Assembly: GCA_035771175.1 (NCBI GenBank)
Contig: CM069610.1
Location: 23,960,501-24,024,500 of the forward strand
Reading direction: 5' to 3'
Origin: Paratinospora sagittata
Taxonomy: Eukaryota; Streptophyta; Magnoliopsida; Ranunculales; Menispermaceae
DNA length: 64,000 bases
Under the pieces are notes generated by a model that did no database searches, was not told the DNA's origin, and was given only the letters and a program-made list of their open reading frames with translations. The translations under genes were made by a program, and so were the position numbers. This document shows, in pieces, positions 10,682-23,723 of the stretch. Position 1 is the first letter of the stretch, and each line of letters begins with the position of its first letter.

Positions 10682-11868
10682 AATGGGAATCATCTAGGTG
10701 TTAGTAGAGAATATTTCAATTAAGACAACCTGGAGAAATTGTATAACGAATAGACAAATCGAGCAAGCAGAAGTGCCCACATTTTTCTCGTTAGAAATAT
10801 CATATTTTTTTCACAGACGTGGATAGCGTGCTATTGGGTTGTGTATCATGTTCTCAATTGACAGATAGCTGGCTATAGCAGATCGATATACACAAACCCG
10901 AGAGCTCGAGTTTTACGGACTTTCCGATAGCGTGTTATCGAGGCCTATATCGCGCTATTGCCCACTTTACTAAAAATGGAAAGGTCACGGCAACAGCTTT
11001 ATAGCGAAGTATCAAAGGGGATAGCGCGGTATAGACAATTTTTCAGAATAACAAATGTTTTGTTATAGAACCCTATCAGCGTGCTGTCAACACTGATAGT
11101 GCGCTAGTGCCTTCAGGAAAATCTTGGCAAATTGCTGGATATCCTTAGTTTTGTAAAATTAATATTTTGACACTCAACAACCATTCCATTAACTCAAAAC
11201 ATATTGTATAAGATTAAAAACTTTTAAATAATTCAAAACTCATTGAAATTATGATTAAAACCTTTCGGAAAACATTTTTTCAAAATGAAATACTATATCG
11301 AAGTGATTTTGAAGACTTTGCAGATTTCAGAGTTTTAGTGCTGAGATTGATCGAGAGGTTACCCTACACACCGAAGATCAAACTAATGCCTTACTTAGGC
11401 ATGAGATATGACTTCGTTCTTTTAGCTTGATCTTTGTAGACTTCGAAAGCTATTGTTTGATGTGTTTTTGATGCAAGACAATTGATGTGTTCTTTTTTGT
11501 TGAGTTATCTTACCGAGACCACTTCATATATACTTACAACTTAAAACAATGGATAGCCTCTGCAAATCTAAGCACAAAAGGGATAAAATGAAGGACTTGC
11601 TGATCAACGACCTTATCATCAAGACAGATTGCAATTTTGATTCTATTCGAAGCTTGTTTTGACAAATGCAAGAATCAATACTTTCTTCTCTTGAAAAACT
11701 CTTTGGAAAGCTCAATCTAACTTGCAAAAATCGTGTGTGTTGTATTTTTGAAAATCAGAGAATGTGTGTTTTATAAAATTAGAAGTTGCGGGTTAAAGGG
11801 CAAGAGAGTACAAAATGATTTGAATTGAAAACATTGTTTAATCTAAAGTTGTTTTGGGCGTGCGAGAC
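10682..11868 (+). repeat. Satellite copy 10
   Basis: Length 1187 bp. Tags: C start, CTG loop, ATCC middle, full indel site, A end, gaattg tail. It occupies the copy-7 slot of the second trimer but has several private changes ('ccgaagatc', 'atgacttcg', 'ttgagttat', 'gaccttatc', 'gaatgtgtg'). It shares 'atcatattttttt' with copy 13 and 'cccactttac' with copies 37, 39 and 43. Confidence 0.97.
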
Positions 11869-13055
11869 AATGGGAATCATCTAGGTGTTAGTAGAGAATA
11901 TTTCAATTAAGACAACCTGGAGAAATTGTATAAGGAATAGAAAAATCGAGCAAGCAGAAGTGCCCACATTTTTCTCGTTAGAAATATCAGATTTTTTTCA
12001 CAGACGTGGATAGCGTGCTATTGGGTTGTGTATCATGTTCTCAATTGACAGATAGCAGGCGATAGCAGATTGATATACACAAACCCGAGAGCTCGAGTTT
12101 TACGGACTTTCCGATAGCGCGTTATCGAGGCCTATATCGCGCTATTGCCCATTTTACTAAAAATGGAAAGGTCACGGCAACAACTTTATAGCGAAGTATC
12201 AAAGGGGATAGCGCGGTATAGACAATTTTTCAGAAAAACAAATGTTTTGTTATAGAACCCTATCAGCGTGCTGTCAACGCTGATAGTGCGCTAGTGCCTT
12301 CAGGAAAATCTTGGCAAATTGCTGGATAGCCTTATTTTTGTAAAATTAATATTTTGACACTCAAGAACCATTCCATTAACTCAAAACATATTGTATAAGA
12401 TTAAAAACTTTTAAATAATTCAAAACTCATTGAAATTATGATTAAAACCTTTCGGAAAACATTTTTTCGAAATGAAATACTATATCGAAGTGATTTTGAA
12501 AACTTTGCAGATTTCAGAGTTTTAGTGCTGAGATTGATCGAGAGGTTACCCTCACACCAAAGATCAAACTAATGCCTTACTTAGGCATGAGATATGTCTT
12601 CGTTCTTTTAGCTTGATCTTTGTAGACTTCGAAAGCTATTGTTTGATGTGTTTTTGATGCAAGACAATTGATGTGTTCTTTTTTTGTTGTGTTATCTTAC
12701 CGAGACCACTTCATATATACTTACAACTTAAAACAATGGATAGCCTCTGCAAATCTAAGCACAAAAGGGATAAAATGAAGGACTTGCTGATCAACGACGT
12801 TATCATCAAGACAGATTGCAATTTTGATTCTATCCGAAGCTTGTTTTGACAAATGCAAGAATCAATACTTTCTTCTCTTGAAAAACTCTTTGGAAAGCTC
12901 AATCTAACTTGCAAAAATCGTGTGTGTTGTATTTTTGAAAATCAGAGAATGAGTGTTTTATAAAATTAGAAGTTGCGGGTTAAAGGGCAAGAGAGTACAA
13001 AATGATTTGAATTGAAAACATTGTTTAATCTAAAGTTGTTTTGGGCGTGCGAGAC
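11869..13055 (+). repeat. Satellite copy 11
   Basis: Length 1187 bp. Tags: G start, CAG loop, TTT middle, minus-1 indel site, A end, gaattg tail, 7T run. 'caacgctgatag' and 'tttttcgaaatg' are shared only with copy 8. Confidence 0.97.
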
Positions 13056-14242
13056 AATGGGAATCATCTAGGTGTTAGTAGAGAATATTTCAATTAAGAC
13101 AACCTGGAGAAATTGTATAAGGAATAGAAAAATCGAGCAAGCAGAAGTGCCCACATTTTTCTCGTTAGAAATATCAGATTTTTTTCACAGACGTGGATAG
13201 CGTGCTATTGGGTTGTGTATCATGTTCTCAATTTACAGATAGCAGGCGATAGCAGATTGATATACACAAACCCGAGAGCTCGAGTTTTACGGACTTTCCG
13301 ATAGCGCGTTATCGAGGCCTATATCGCGCTATTGCCCATTTTACTAAATATGGAAAGGTCACGGCAACAACTTTATAGCGAAGTATCAAAGGGGATAGCG
13401 CGGTATAGACAATTTTTCAGAAAAACAAATGTTTTGTTATAGAACCCTATCAGCGTGCTGTCAACACTGATAGTGCGCTAGTGGCTTCAGGAAAATCTTG
13501 GCAAATTGCTGGATAGCCTTATATTTGTAAAATTAATATTTTGACACTCAAGAACCATTCCATAACTCAAAACATATTGTATAAGATTAAAAACTTTTAA
13601 ATAATTCAAAACTCATTGAAATTATGATTAAAACCTTTCGGAAAACATTTTTTCAAAATGAAATACTATATCGAAGTGATTTTGAAAACTTTGCAGATTT
13701 CAGAGTTTTAGTGCTGAGATTGATCGAGAGGTTACCCTACACACCAAAGATCAAACTAAAGCCTTACTTAGGCATGAGATATGTCTTCGTTCTTTTAGCT
13801 TGATCTTTGTAGACTTCGAAAGCTATTGTTTGATGTGTTTTTGATGCAAGACAATTGATGTGTTCTTTTTTTGTTGTGTTATCTTACCGAGACCACTTCA
13901 TATATACTTACAACTTAAAACAATGGATAGCCTTCGCAAATCTAAGCACAAAAGGGATTAAATGAAGGACTTGCTGATCAACGACGTTATCATCAAGACA
14001 GATTGCAGTTTTGATTCTATTCGAAGCTTGTTTTGACAAATGCAAGAATCAATACTTTCTTCTCTTGAAAAACTCTTTGGAAAGCTCAATCTAACTTGCA
14101 AAAATCGTGTGTGTTGTATTTTTGAAAATCAGAGAATGAGTGTTTTATAAAATTAGAAGTTGCGGGTTAAAGGGCAAGAGAGTACAAAATGATTTGAATT
14201 CAAAACATTGTTTAATCTAAAGTTGTTTTGGGCGTGCGAGAC
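13056..14242 (+). repeat. Satellite copy 12
   Basis: Length 1187 bp. Tags: G start, CAG loop, TAT middle, full indel site, A end, gaattc tail. 'gtggcttcagg' and TAT link it to the copy 24-32 group. 'gggattaaatg' (about 13956) is shared only with the adjacent copy 13. Private changes include 'ccataactc', one base short, and 'aaagcctt'. Confidence 0.97.
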
Positions 14243-15429
14243 AATGGGAATCATCTAGGTGTTAGTAGAGAATATTTCAATTAAGACAACCTGGAGAAAT
14301 TGTATAAGGAATAGAAAAATCGAGCAAGCAGAAGTGCCCACATTTTTCTCGTTAGAAATATCATATTTTTTTCACAGACGTGGATAGCGTGCTATTGGGT
14401 TGTGTATCATGTTCTCAATTGACAGATAGCTGGCTATAGCAGATCGATATACACAAACCCGAGAGCTCGAGTTTTACGGACTTTCCGATAGCGTGTTATC
14501 GAGGCCTATATCGCGCTATTGCCCATTTTACTAAAAATGGAAAGGTCACGGCAACAGCTTTATAGCGAAGTATCAAAGGGGATAGCGCGGTATAGACAAT
14601 TTTTCAGAATAACAAATGTTTTGTTATAGAACCCTATCAGCGTGCTGTCAACACTGATAGTGCGCTAGTGCCTTCAGGAAAATCTTGGCAAATTGCTGGA
14701 TATCCTTAGTTTTGTAAAATTAATATTTTGACACTCAACAACCATTCCATTAACTCAAAACATATTGTATAAGATTAAAAACTTTTAAATAATTCAAAAC
14801 TCATTGAAATTATGATTAAAACCTTTCGGAAAACATTTTTTCAAAATGAAATACTATATCGAAGTGATTTTGAAGACTTTGCAGATTTCAGAGTTTTAGT
14901 GCTGAGATTGATCGAGAGGTTACCCTACACACCAAAGATCAAACTAATGCCTTACTTAGGCATGAGATATGTCTTCGTTCTTTTAGCTTGATCTTTGTAG
15001 ACTTCCAAAGCTATTGTTTGATGTGTTTTTGATGCAAGACAATTGATGTGTTCTTTTTTGTTGTGTTATCATACCGAGACCACTTCATATATACTTACAA
15101 CTTAAAACAATGGATAGCCTCTGCAAATCTAAGCACAAAAGGGATTAAATGAAGGACTTGCTGATCAACGACGTTATCATCAAGACAGATTGCAATTTTG
15201 ATTCTATTCGAAGCTTGTTTTGACAAATGCAAGAATCAATACTTTCTTCTCTTGAAAAACTCTTTGGAAAGCTCAATCTAACTTGCAAAAATCGTGTGTG
15301 TTGTATTTTTGAAAATCAGAGAATGAGTGTTTTATAAAATTAGAAGTTGCGGGTTAAAGGGCAAGAGAGTACAAAATGATTTGTATTGAAAACATTGTTT
15401 AATCTAAAGTTGTTTTGGGCGTGCGAGAC
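14243..15429 (+). repeat. Satellite copy 13
   Basis: Length 1187 bp. Tags: G start, CTG loop, ATCC middle, full indel site, A end, gaattg tail, 6T run with 'cataccg'. It shares 'gggattaaatg' with copy 12 and 'atcatattttttt' with copy 10. 'acttccaaagc' and 'tttgtattg' are private. Confidence 0.97.
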
Positions 15430-16613
15430 AATGGGAATCATCTAGGTGTTAGTAGAGAATATTTCAATTAAGACAACCTGGAGAAATTGTATAAGGAATA
15501 GAAAAATCGAGCAAGCAGAAGTGCCCACATTTTTCTCGTTAGAAATATCATTTTTTTTTCACAGACGTTGATAGCGTGCTATTGGGTTGTGTATCATGTT
15601 CTCAATTGACAGATAGCAGGCGATAGCAGATTGATATACACAAACCCGAGAGCTCGAGTTTTACGGACTTTCCGATAGCGTGTTATTGAGGCCTATATCG
15701 CGCTATTGCCCATTTTACTAAAAATGGAAAGGTCACGGCAACAGCTTTATAGCGAAGTATCAAAGGGGATAGCGCGGTATAGACAATTTTTCAGAAAAAC
15801 AAATGTTTTGTTATAGAACCCTATCAGCGTGCTGTCAACACTGATAATGCGCTAGTGCCTTCAGGAAAATCTTGGCAAATTGCTGGATAGCCTTATTTTT
15901 GTAAAATTAATATTTTGACACTCAAGAACCATTCCATTAACTCAAAACATATTGTATAAGATTAAAAACTTTTAAATAATTCAAAACTCATTGAAATTAT
16001 GATTAAAACCTTTCGGAAAACATTTTTTCAAAATGAAATACTATATCGAAGTGATTTTGAAAACTTTGCAGATTTCAGAGTTTTAGTGCTGAGATTGATC
16101 GAGAGGTTACCCTACACACCAAAGATCAAACTAATGCCTTACTTAGGCATGAGATATGTCTTCGTTCTTTTAGCTTGATCTTTGTAGACTTCGAAAGCTA
16201 TTGTTTGATGTGTTTTTGATGCAAGACAATTGATGTGTTCTTTTTTTGTTGTGTTATCTTACCGAGACCACTTCATATATAATTACAACTTAAAACAATG
16301 GATAGCCTCTGCAAATCTAAGCACAAAAGGGATAAAATGAAGGACTTGCTGATCAACGACGTTATCATCAAGACAGATTGCAATTTTGATTCTATTCGAA
16401 GCTTGTTTTGACAAATGCAAGAATCAATACTTTCTTCTCTTGAAAAACTCTTTGGAAAACTCAATCTAACTTGAAAAATTCGTGTGTGTTGTATTTTTAA
16501 AAATCAGAGAATGAGTGTTTTATAAAATTAGAAGTTACGGGTTAAAGGGCAAGAGAGTACAAAATGATTTGAATTCAAATGTTTAATCTAAAGTTATTTT
16601 GGGCGTGCGAGAC
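15430..16613 (+). repeat. Satellite copy 14
   Basis: Length 1184 bp. Tags: G start, CAG loop, TTT middle, full indel site, B end (ttgaaaaattcg), gaattc-del4 tail with 'gttacggg' and 'gttatttt'. 'tataattac' is private. The tail block is the same as in copies 40, 44 and 45. Confidence 0.97.
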
Positions 16614-17800
16614 AATGGGAATCATCTAGGTGTTAGTAGAGAATATTTCAATTAAGACAACCTGAAGAAATTGTATAAGGAATAGAAAAATCGAGCAAGC
16701 AGAAGTGCCCACATTTTTCTCGTTAGAAATATCAGATTTTTTTCACAGACGTGGATAGCGTGCTATTGGGTTGTGTATCATGTTCTCAATTGACAGATAG
16801 CTGGCTATAGCAGATCGATATACACAAACCCGAGAGCTCGAGTTTTACGGACTTTCCGATAGCGTGTTATCGAGGCCTATATCGCGCTATTGCCCATTTT
16901 ACTAAAAATGGAAAGGTCACGGCAACAGCTTTATAGCGAAGTATCAAAGGGGATAGCGCGGTATAGACAATTTTTCAGAATAACAAATGTTTTGTTATAG
17001 AACCCTATCAGCGTGCTGTCAACATTGAAAGTGCGCTAGTGCCTTTAGGAAAATCTTGGCAAATTGCTGGATATCCTTAGTTTTGTAAAATTAATATTTT
17101 GACACTCAAGAACCATTCCTTTAACTCAAAACATATTGTATAAGATTAAAAACTTTTAAATAATTCAAAACTCATTGAAATTATGATTAAAACCTTTCGG
17201 AAAACATTTTTTCAAAATGAAATACTATATCGAAGTGATTTTGAAGACTTTGCAGATTTCAGAGTTTTAGTGCTGAGATTGATCGAGAGGTTACCCTACA
17301 CACCAAAGATCAAACTAATGCCTTACTTAGGCATGAGCAATGTCTTCGTTCTTTTAGCTTGATCTTTGTAGACTTCGAAAGCTATTGTTTGATGTGTTTT
17401 TGATGCAAGACAATTAATGTGTTCTTTTTTGTTGTGTTATCATACCGAGACCACTTCATATATACTTACAACTTAAAACAATGGATAGCCTCTGCAAATC
17501 TAAGCACAAAAGGGATAAAATGAAGGACTTGCTGATCAACGACGTTATCATCAAGACAGATTGCAATTTTGATTCTATTCGAAGCTTGTTTTGACAAATG
17601 CAAGAATCAATACTTTCTTCTCTTGAAAAACTCTTTGGAAAGCTCAATCTAACTTGCAAAAATCGTGTGTGTTGTATTTTTGAAAATCAGAGAATGAGTG
17701 TTTTATAAAATTAGAAGTTGCGGGTTAAAGGGCAAGAGAGTACAAAATGATTTGAATTGAAAACATTGTTTAATCTAAAGTTGTTTTGGGCGTGCGAGAC
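16614..17800 (+). repeat. Satellite copy 15
   Basis: Length 1187 bp. Tags: G start preceded by 'cctgaagaaa', CTG loop, ATCC middle, full indel site, A end, gaattg tail. 'gagcaatgtc' replaces 'gagatatgtc', as in copies 46, 47 and 53. 'acattgaaag' and 'attcctttaac' are private. Confidence 0.97.
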
Positions 17801-18982
17801 AATGGGAATCATCTAGGTGTTAGTAGAGAATATTTCAATTAAGACAACCTGGAGAAATTGTATAAGGAATAGAAAAATCGAGCAAGCAGAAGTGCCCACA
17901 TTTTTCTCGTTAGAAATATCAGATTTTTTTCACAGACGTTGATAGCGTGCTATTGGGTTGTGTATCATGTTCTCAATTGACAGATAGCAGGCGATAGCAG
18001 ATTGATATACACAAACCCGAGAGCTCGAGTTTTACGGACTTTCCGATAGCGTGTTATTGAGGCCTATATCGCGCTATTGCCCATTTTACTAAAAATGGAA
18101 AGGTCACGGCAACAGCTTTATAGCGAAGTATCAAAGGGGATAGCGCGGTATAGACAATTTTTCAGAAAAACAAATGTTTTGTTATAGAAACCTATCAACG
18201 TGCTGTCAACACGGATAGTGCGCTAGTGCCTTAAGGAAAATCTTGGCAAATTGCTGGATAGCCTTATTTTTGTAAAATTAATATTTTGACACTCAAGAAC
18301 CATTCCATTAACTCAAAACATATTGTATAAGATTAAAAACTTTTAAATAATTCAAAACTCATTGAAATTATGATTAAAACCTTTCGGAAAACATTTTTTC
18401 AAAATGAAATACTATATCGAAGTGATTTTGAAGACTTTGCAGATTTCAGAGTTTTAGTGCTGAGATTGATCGAGAGGTCTACACACCAAAGACCAAACTA
18501 ATTCCTTACTTAGGCATGAGATATGTCCTCGTTCTTTTAGCTTGATCTTTGTAGACTTTGAAAGCTATTGTTTGATGTGTTCTTGATGCAAGACAATTGA
18601 TGTGTTCTTTTTTGTTGTGTTATCTTACCTAGACCACTTCATATATAGTTACAACTTAAAACAATGGATAGCCTCTGCAAATCTAAGCACAAAAGGGATA
18701 AAATGAAGGACTTGCTGATCAACGACGTTATCATCAAGACAGATTGCAATTTTGATTCTATTCGAAGCTTGTTTTGACAAATGCAAGAATCAATACTTTC
18801 TTCTCTTGAAAAACTCTTTGGAAAACTCAATCTAACTTGAAAAATCGTGTGTGTTGTATTTTTAAAAATCAGAGAATGAGTGCTTTATAAAATTAGAAGT
18901 TGCGGGTTAAAGGGCAAGAGAGTACAAAATGATTTGAATTCAAAACATTGTTTAATCTAAAGTTGTTTTGGGCGTGCGAGAC
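17801..18982 (+). repeat. Satellite copy 16, minus-4 type
   Basis: Length 1182 bp, the shortest undeleted copy. Tags: G start, CAG loop, TTT middle, minus-4 indel site, B end, gaattc tail. It carries 'gaaacctatcaacg', 'aattccttac', 'cttacctag' and 'tatagttac', shared with copies 17 and 20. Confidence 0.97.
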
Positions 18983-20165
18983 AATGGGAATCATCTAGGT
19001 GTTGGTAGAGAATATTTCAATTAAGACAACCTGGAGAAATTGTATAAGGAATAGAAAAATCGAGCAAGCAGAAGTGCCCACATTTTTCTCGTTAGAAATA
19101 TCAGATTTTTTTCACAGACGTGGATAGCGTGCTATTGGGTTGTGTATCATGTTCTCAATTGACAGATAGCAGGCGATAGCAGATTGATATACACAAACCC
19201 GAGAGCTCGAGTTTTACGGACTTTCCGATAGCGTGTTATCGAGGCCTATATCGCGCTATTGCCCATTTTACTAAAAATGGAAAGGCCACGGCAACAGCTT
19301 TATAGCGAAGTATCAAAGGGGATAGCGCGGTATAGACAATTTTTCAGAAAAACAAATGTTTTGTTATAGAAACCTATCAACGTGCTGTCATCACGGATAG
19401 TGCGCTAGTGCCTTAAGGAAAATCTTGGCAAATTGCTGGATAGCCTTATTTTTGTAAAATTAATATTTTGACACTCAAGAACCATTCCATTAACTCAAAA
19501 CATATTGTATAAGATTAAAAACTTTTAAATAATTCAAAACTCATTGAAATTATGATTAAAACCTTTCGGAAAACATTTTTTCAAAATGAAATACTATATC
19601 GAAGTGATTTTGAAGACTTTGCAGATTTCAGAGTTTTAGTGCTGAGATTGATCGAGAGGTCTACACACCAAAGACCAAACTAATTCCTTACTTAGGCATG
19701 AGATATGTCCTCGTTCTTTTAGCTTGATCTTTGTAGACTTTGAAAGCTATTGTTTGATGTGTTCTTGATGCAAGACAATTGATGTGTTCTTTTTTGTTGT
19801 GTTATCTTACCTAGACCACTTCATATATAGTTACAACTTAAAACAATGGATAGCCTCTGCAAATCTAAGCACAAAAGGGATAAAATGAAGGACTTGCTGA
19901 TCAACGACGTTATCATCAAGACAGATTGCAATTTTGATTCTATTCGAAGCTTGTTTTGACAAATGCAAGAATCAATACTTTCTTCTCTTGAAAAACTCTT
20001 TGGAAAACTCAATCTAACTTGCAAAAATCGTGTGTGTTGTATTTTTGAAAATCAGAGAATGAGTGTTTTATAAAATTAGAAGTTGCGGGTTAAAGGGCAA
20101 GAGAGTACAAAATGATTTGAATTGAAAACATTGTTTAATCTAAAGTTGTTTTGGGCGTGCGAGAC
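18983..20165 (+). repeat. Satellite copy 17, minus-4 type
   Basis: Length 1183 bp. Tags: G start, CAG loop, TTT middle, minus-4 indel site, A-type 'ttgcaaaaatcg' after 'aaactc', gaattg tail. 'gtgttggtagag' and 'ggccacgg' mark it as the partner of copy 20. 'gtcatcacgg' is private. Confidence 0.97.
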
Positions 20166-21352
20166 AATGGGAATCATCTAGGTGTTAGTAGAGAATATTT
20201 CAATTAAGATAACCTGGAGAAATTGTATAACGAATAGACAAATCGAGCAAGCAGAAGTGCCCACATTTTTCTCGTTAGAAATATCAGATTTTTTTCACAG
20301 ACGTGGATAGCGTGCTATTGGGTTGTGTATCATGTTCTCAATTGACAGATAGCGGGCGATAGCAGATTGATATACACAAAGCCGAGAGCTCGAGTTTTAC
20401 GGACTTTCCGATAGCGTGTTATCGAGGCCTATATCGCGCTATTGCCCATTTTACTAAAAATGGAAAGGTCACGGCAACAGCTTTATAGCGAAGTATCAAA
20501 GGGGATAGCGCGGTATAGACAATTTTTCAGAAAAACAAATGTTTTGTTATAGAACCCTATCAGCGTGCTGTCAACACGGATAGTGCGCTAGTGCCTTCAG
20601 GAAAATCTTGGCAAATTGTTGGATAGCCTTATTTTTGTAAAATTAATATTTTGACACTCAAGAACCATTCCATTAACTCAAAACATATTGTATAAGATTA
20701 AAAACTTTTAAATAATTCAAAACTCATTGAAATTATGATTAAAACCTTTCGGAAAACATTTATTCAAAATGAAATACTATATCGAAGTGATTTTGAAGAC
20801 TTTGCAGATTTCAGAGTTTTAGTGCTGAGATTGATCGAGAGGTTACCCTACACACCAAAGATCAAACTAATGCCTTACTTAGGCATGAGATATGTCTTCG
20901 TTCTTTTAGCTTGATCTTTGTAGACTTCGAAAGCTATTGTTTGATGTGTTTTTGATGCAAGACAATTGATGTGTTCTTTTTTGTTGTGTTATCCTACCTA
21001 GACCACTTCATATATAGTTACAACTTAAAACAATGGATAGCCTCTGCAAATCTAAGCACAAAAGGGATAAAATGAAGGACTTGCTGATCAACGACGTTAT
21101 CATCAAGACAGATTGCAATTTTGATTCTATTCGAAGCTTGTTTTGACAAATGCAAGAATCAATACTTTCTTCTCTTGAAAAACTCTTTGGAAAACTCAAT
21201 CTAACTTGCAAAAATCGTGTGTGTTGTATTTTTGAAAATCAGAGAATGAGTGTTTTATAAAATTAGAAGTTGCGGGTTAAAGGGCAAGAGAGTACAAAAT
21301 GATTTGAATTGAAACCATTGTTTAATCTAAAGTTGTTTTGGGCGTGCGAGAC
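20166..21352 (+). repeat. Satellite copy 18
   Basis: Length 1187 bp. Tags: C start preceded by 'aagataacc', CGG loop, TTT middle, full indel site, gaattg tail. 'aaagccgag', 'attgttgg', 'catttattc' and 'cctacctag' occur only here and in copy 21. Confidence 0.97.
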
Positions 21353-22540
21353 AATGGGAATCATCTAGGTGTTAGTAGAGAATATTTCAATTAAGATAAC
21401 CTGGAGAAATTGTATAACGAATAGACAAATCGAGCAAGCAGAAGTGCCCACATTTTTCTCGTTAGAAATATCAGATTTTTTTCACAGACGTGGATAGCGT
21501 GCTATTGGGTTGTGTATCATGTTCTCAATTTACAGATAGCTGGCTATAGCAGATCGATATACACAAACCCGAGAGCTCGAGTTTTACGGACTTTCCGATA
21601 GCGCGTTATCGAGGCCTATATCGCGCTATTGCCCATTTTACTAAAAACGGAAAGGTCACGGCAACAGCTTTATAGCGAAGTATCAAAGGGGATAGCGCGG
21701 TATAGACAATTTTTCAGAATAACAAATGTTTTGTTATAGAACCCTATCAGCGTGCTGTCAACACGGATAGTGCGCTAGTGCCTTCAGGAAAATCTTCGCA
21801 AATTGCTGGATAGCCTTATTTTTGTAAAATTAATATTTTGACACTCAAGAACCATTCCATTAACTCAAAACATATTGTATAAGATTAAAAACTTTTAAAT
21901 AATTCAAAACTCATTGAAATTATGATTAAAACCTTTCGGAAAACATTTTTTCAAAATGAAATACTATATCGAAGTGATTTTGAAGACTTTGCAGATTTCA
22001 GAGTTTTAGTGCTGAGATTGATCGAGAGGTTACCCTACACACCAAAGATCAAACTAATGCCTTACTTAGGCATGAGATATGTCTTCGTTCTTTTAGCTTG
22101 ATCTTTGTAGACTTCGAAAGCTATTGTTTGATGTGTTTTTGATGCAAGACAATTGATGTGTTCTTTTTTTGTTGTGTTATCTTACCGAGACCACTTCATA
22201 TATACTTACAACTTAAAACAATGGATAGCCTCTGCAAATCTAAGCACAAAAGGGATAAAATGAAGGACTTGCTGATCAACGACGTTATCATCAAGACAGA
22301 TTGCAATTTTGATTCTATTCGAAGCTTGTTTTGACAAATGCAAGAATCAATACTTTCTTCTCTTGAAAAACTCTTTGGAAAACTCAATCTAACTTGAAAA
22401 AATCGTGTGTGTTGTATTTTTAAAAATCAGAGAATGAGTGCTTTATAAAATTAGAAGTTGCGGGTTAAAGGGCAAGAGAGTACAAAATGATTTGAATTCA
22501 AAACATTGTTTAATCTAAAGTTGTTTTGGGCGTGCGAGAC
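21353..22540 (+). repeat. Satellite copy 19, chimeric
   Basis: Length 1188 bp. Tags: C start preceded by 'aagataacc', CTG loop, TTT middle with 'cttcgcaaattg', full indel site, B end, gaattc tail. The left part matches copy 22 (shared 'cttcgc'). The right end matches copy 16 ('gtgctttata', gaattc). The switch lies between about 21800 and 22440. Confidence 0.96.
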
Positions 22541-23723
22541 AATGGGAATCATCTAGGTGTTGGTAGAGAATATTTCAATTAAGACAACCTGGAGAAATTG
22601 TATAAGGAATAGAAAAATCGAGCAAGCAGAAGTGCCCACATTTTTCTCGTTAGAAATATCAGATTTTTTTCACAGACGTGGATAGCGTGCTATTGGGTTG
22701 TGTATCATGTTCTCAATTGACAGATAGCAGGCGATAGCAGATTGATATACACAAACCCGAGAGCTCGAGTTTTACGGACTTTCCGATAGCGTGTTATCGA
22801 GGCCTATATCGCGCTATTGCCCATTTTACTAAAAATGGAAAGGCCACGGCAACAGCTTTATAGCGAAGTATCAAAGGGGATAGCGCGGTATAGACAATTT
22901 TTCAGAAAAACAAATGTTTTGTTATAGAAACCTATCAACGTGCTGTCAACACGGATAGTGCGCTAGTGCCTTAAGGAAAATCTTGGCAAATTGCTGGATA
23001 GCCTTATTTTTGTAAAATTAATATTTTGACACTCAAGAACCATTCCATTAACTCAAAACATATTGTATAAGATTAAAAACTTTTAAATAATTCAAAACTC
23101 ATTGAAATTATGATTAAAACCTTTCGGAAAACATTTTTTCAAAATGAAATACTATATCGAAGTGATTTTGAAGACTTTGCAGATTTCAGAGTTTTAGTGC
23201 TGAGATTGATCGAGAGGTCTACACACCAAAGACCAAACTAATTCCTTACTTAGGCATGAGATATGTCCTCGTTCTTTTAGCTTGATCTTTGTAGACTTTG
23301 AAAGCTATTGTTTGATGTGTTCTTGATGCAAGACAATTGATGTGTTCTTTTTTGTTGTGTTATCTTACCTAGACCACTTCATATATAGTTACAACTTAAA
23401 ACAATGGATAGCCTCTGCAAATCTAAGCACAAAAGGGATAAAATGAAGGACTTGCTGATCAACGACGTTATCATCAAGACAGATTGCAATTTTGATTCTA
23501 TTCGAAGCTTGTTTTGACAAATGCAAGAATCAATACTTTCTTCTCTTGAAAAACTCTTTGGAAAACTCAATCTAACTTGCAAAAATCGTGTGTGTTGTAT
23601 TTTTGAAAATCAGAGAATGAGTGTTTTATAAAATTAGAAGTTGCGGGTTAAAGGGCAAGAGAGTACAAAATGATTTGAATTGAAAACATTGTTTAATCTA
23701 AAGTTGTTTTGGGCGTGCGAGAC
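22541..23723 (+). repeat. Satellite copy 20, minus-4 type
   Basis: Length 1183 bp. It repeats copy 17 site for site: 'gtgttggtagag', 'ggccacgg', minus-4, 'aattccttac', 'cttacctag' and 'tatagttac', at an offset of 3558 bp. Confidence 0.97.

Larger units (their letters stand above)
4750..11868 (+). repeat. Tandem trimer duplication, copies 5-7 and 8-10
   Basis: Two successive three-monomer blocks (4750-8307 and 8308-11868) share linked rare variants. Copies 5 and 8 share 'aacatcgttt' and 'gactttgaaagc', copies 6 and 9 match at all diagnostic sites, and copies 7 and 10 are both C/CTG/ATCC. The offset is 3558-3561 bp. Copy 8 is the junction chimera, with copy 11-like DNA on its left. Confidence 0.85.
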
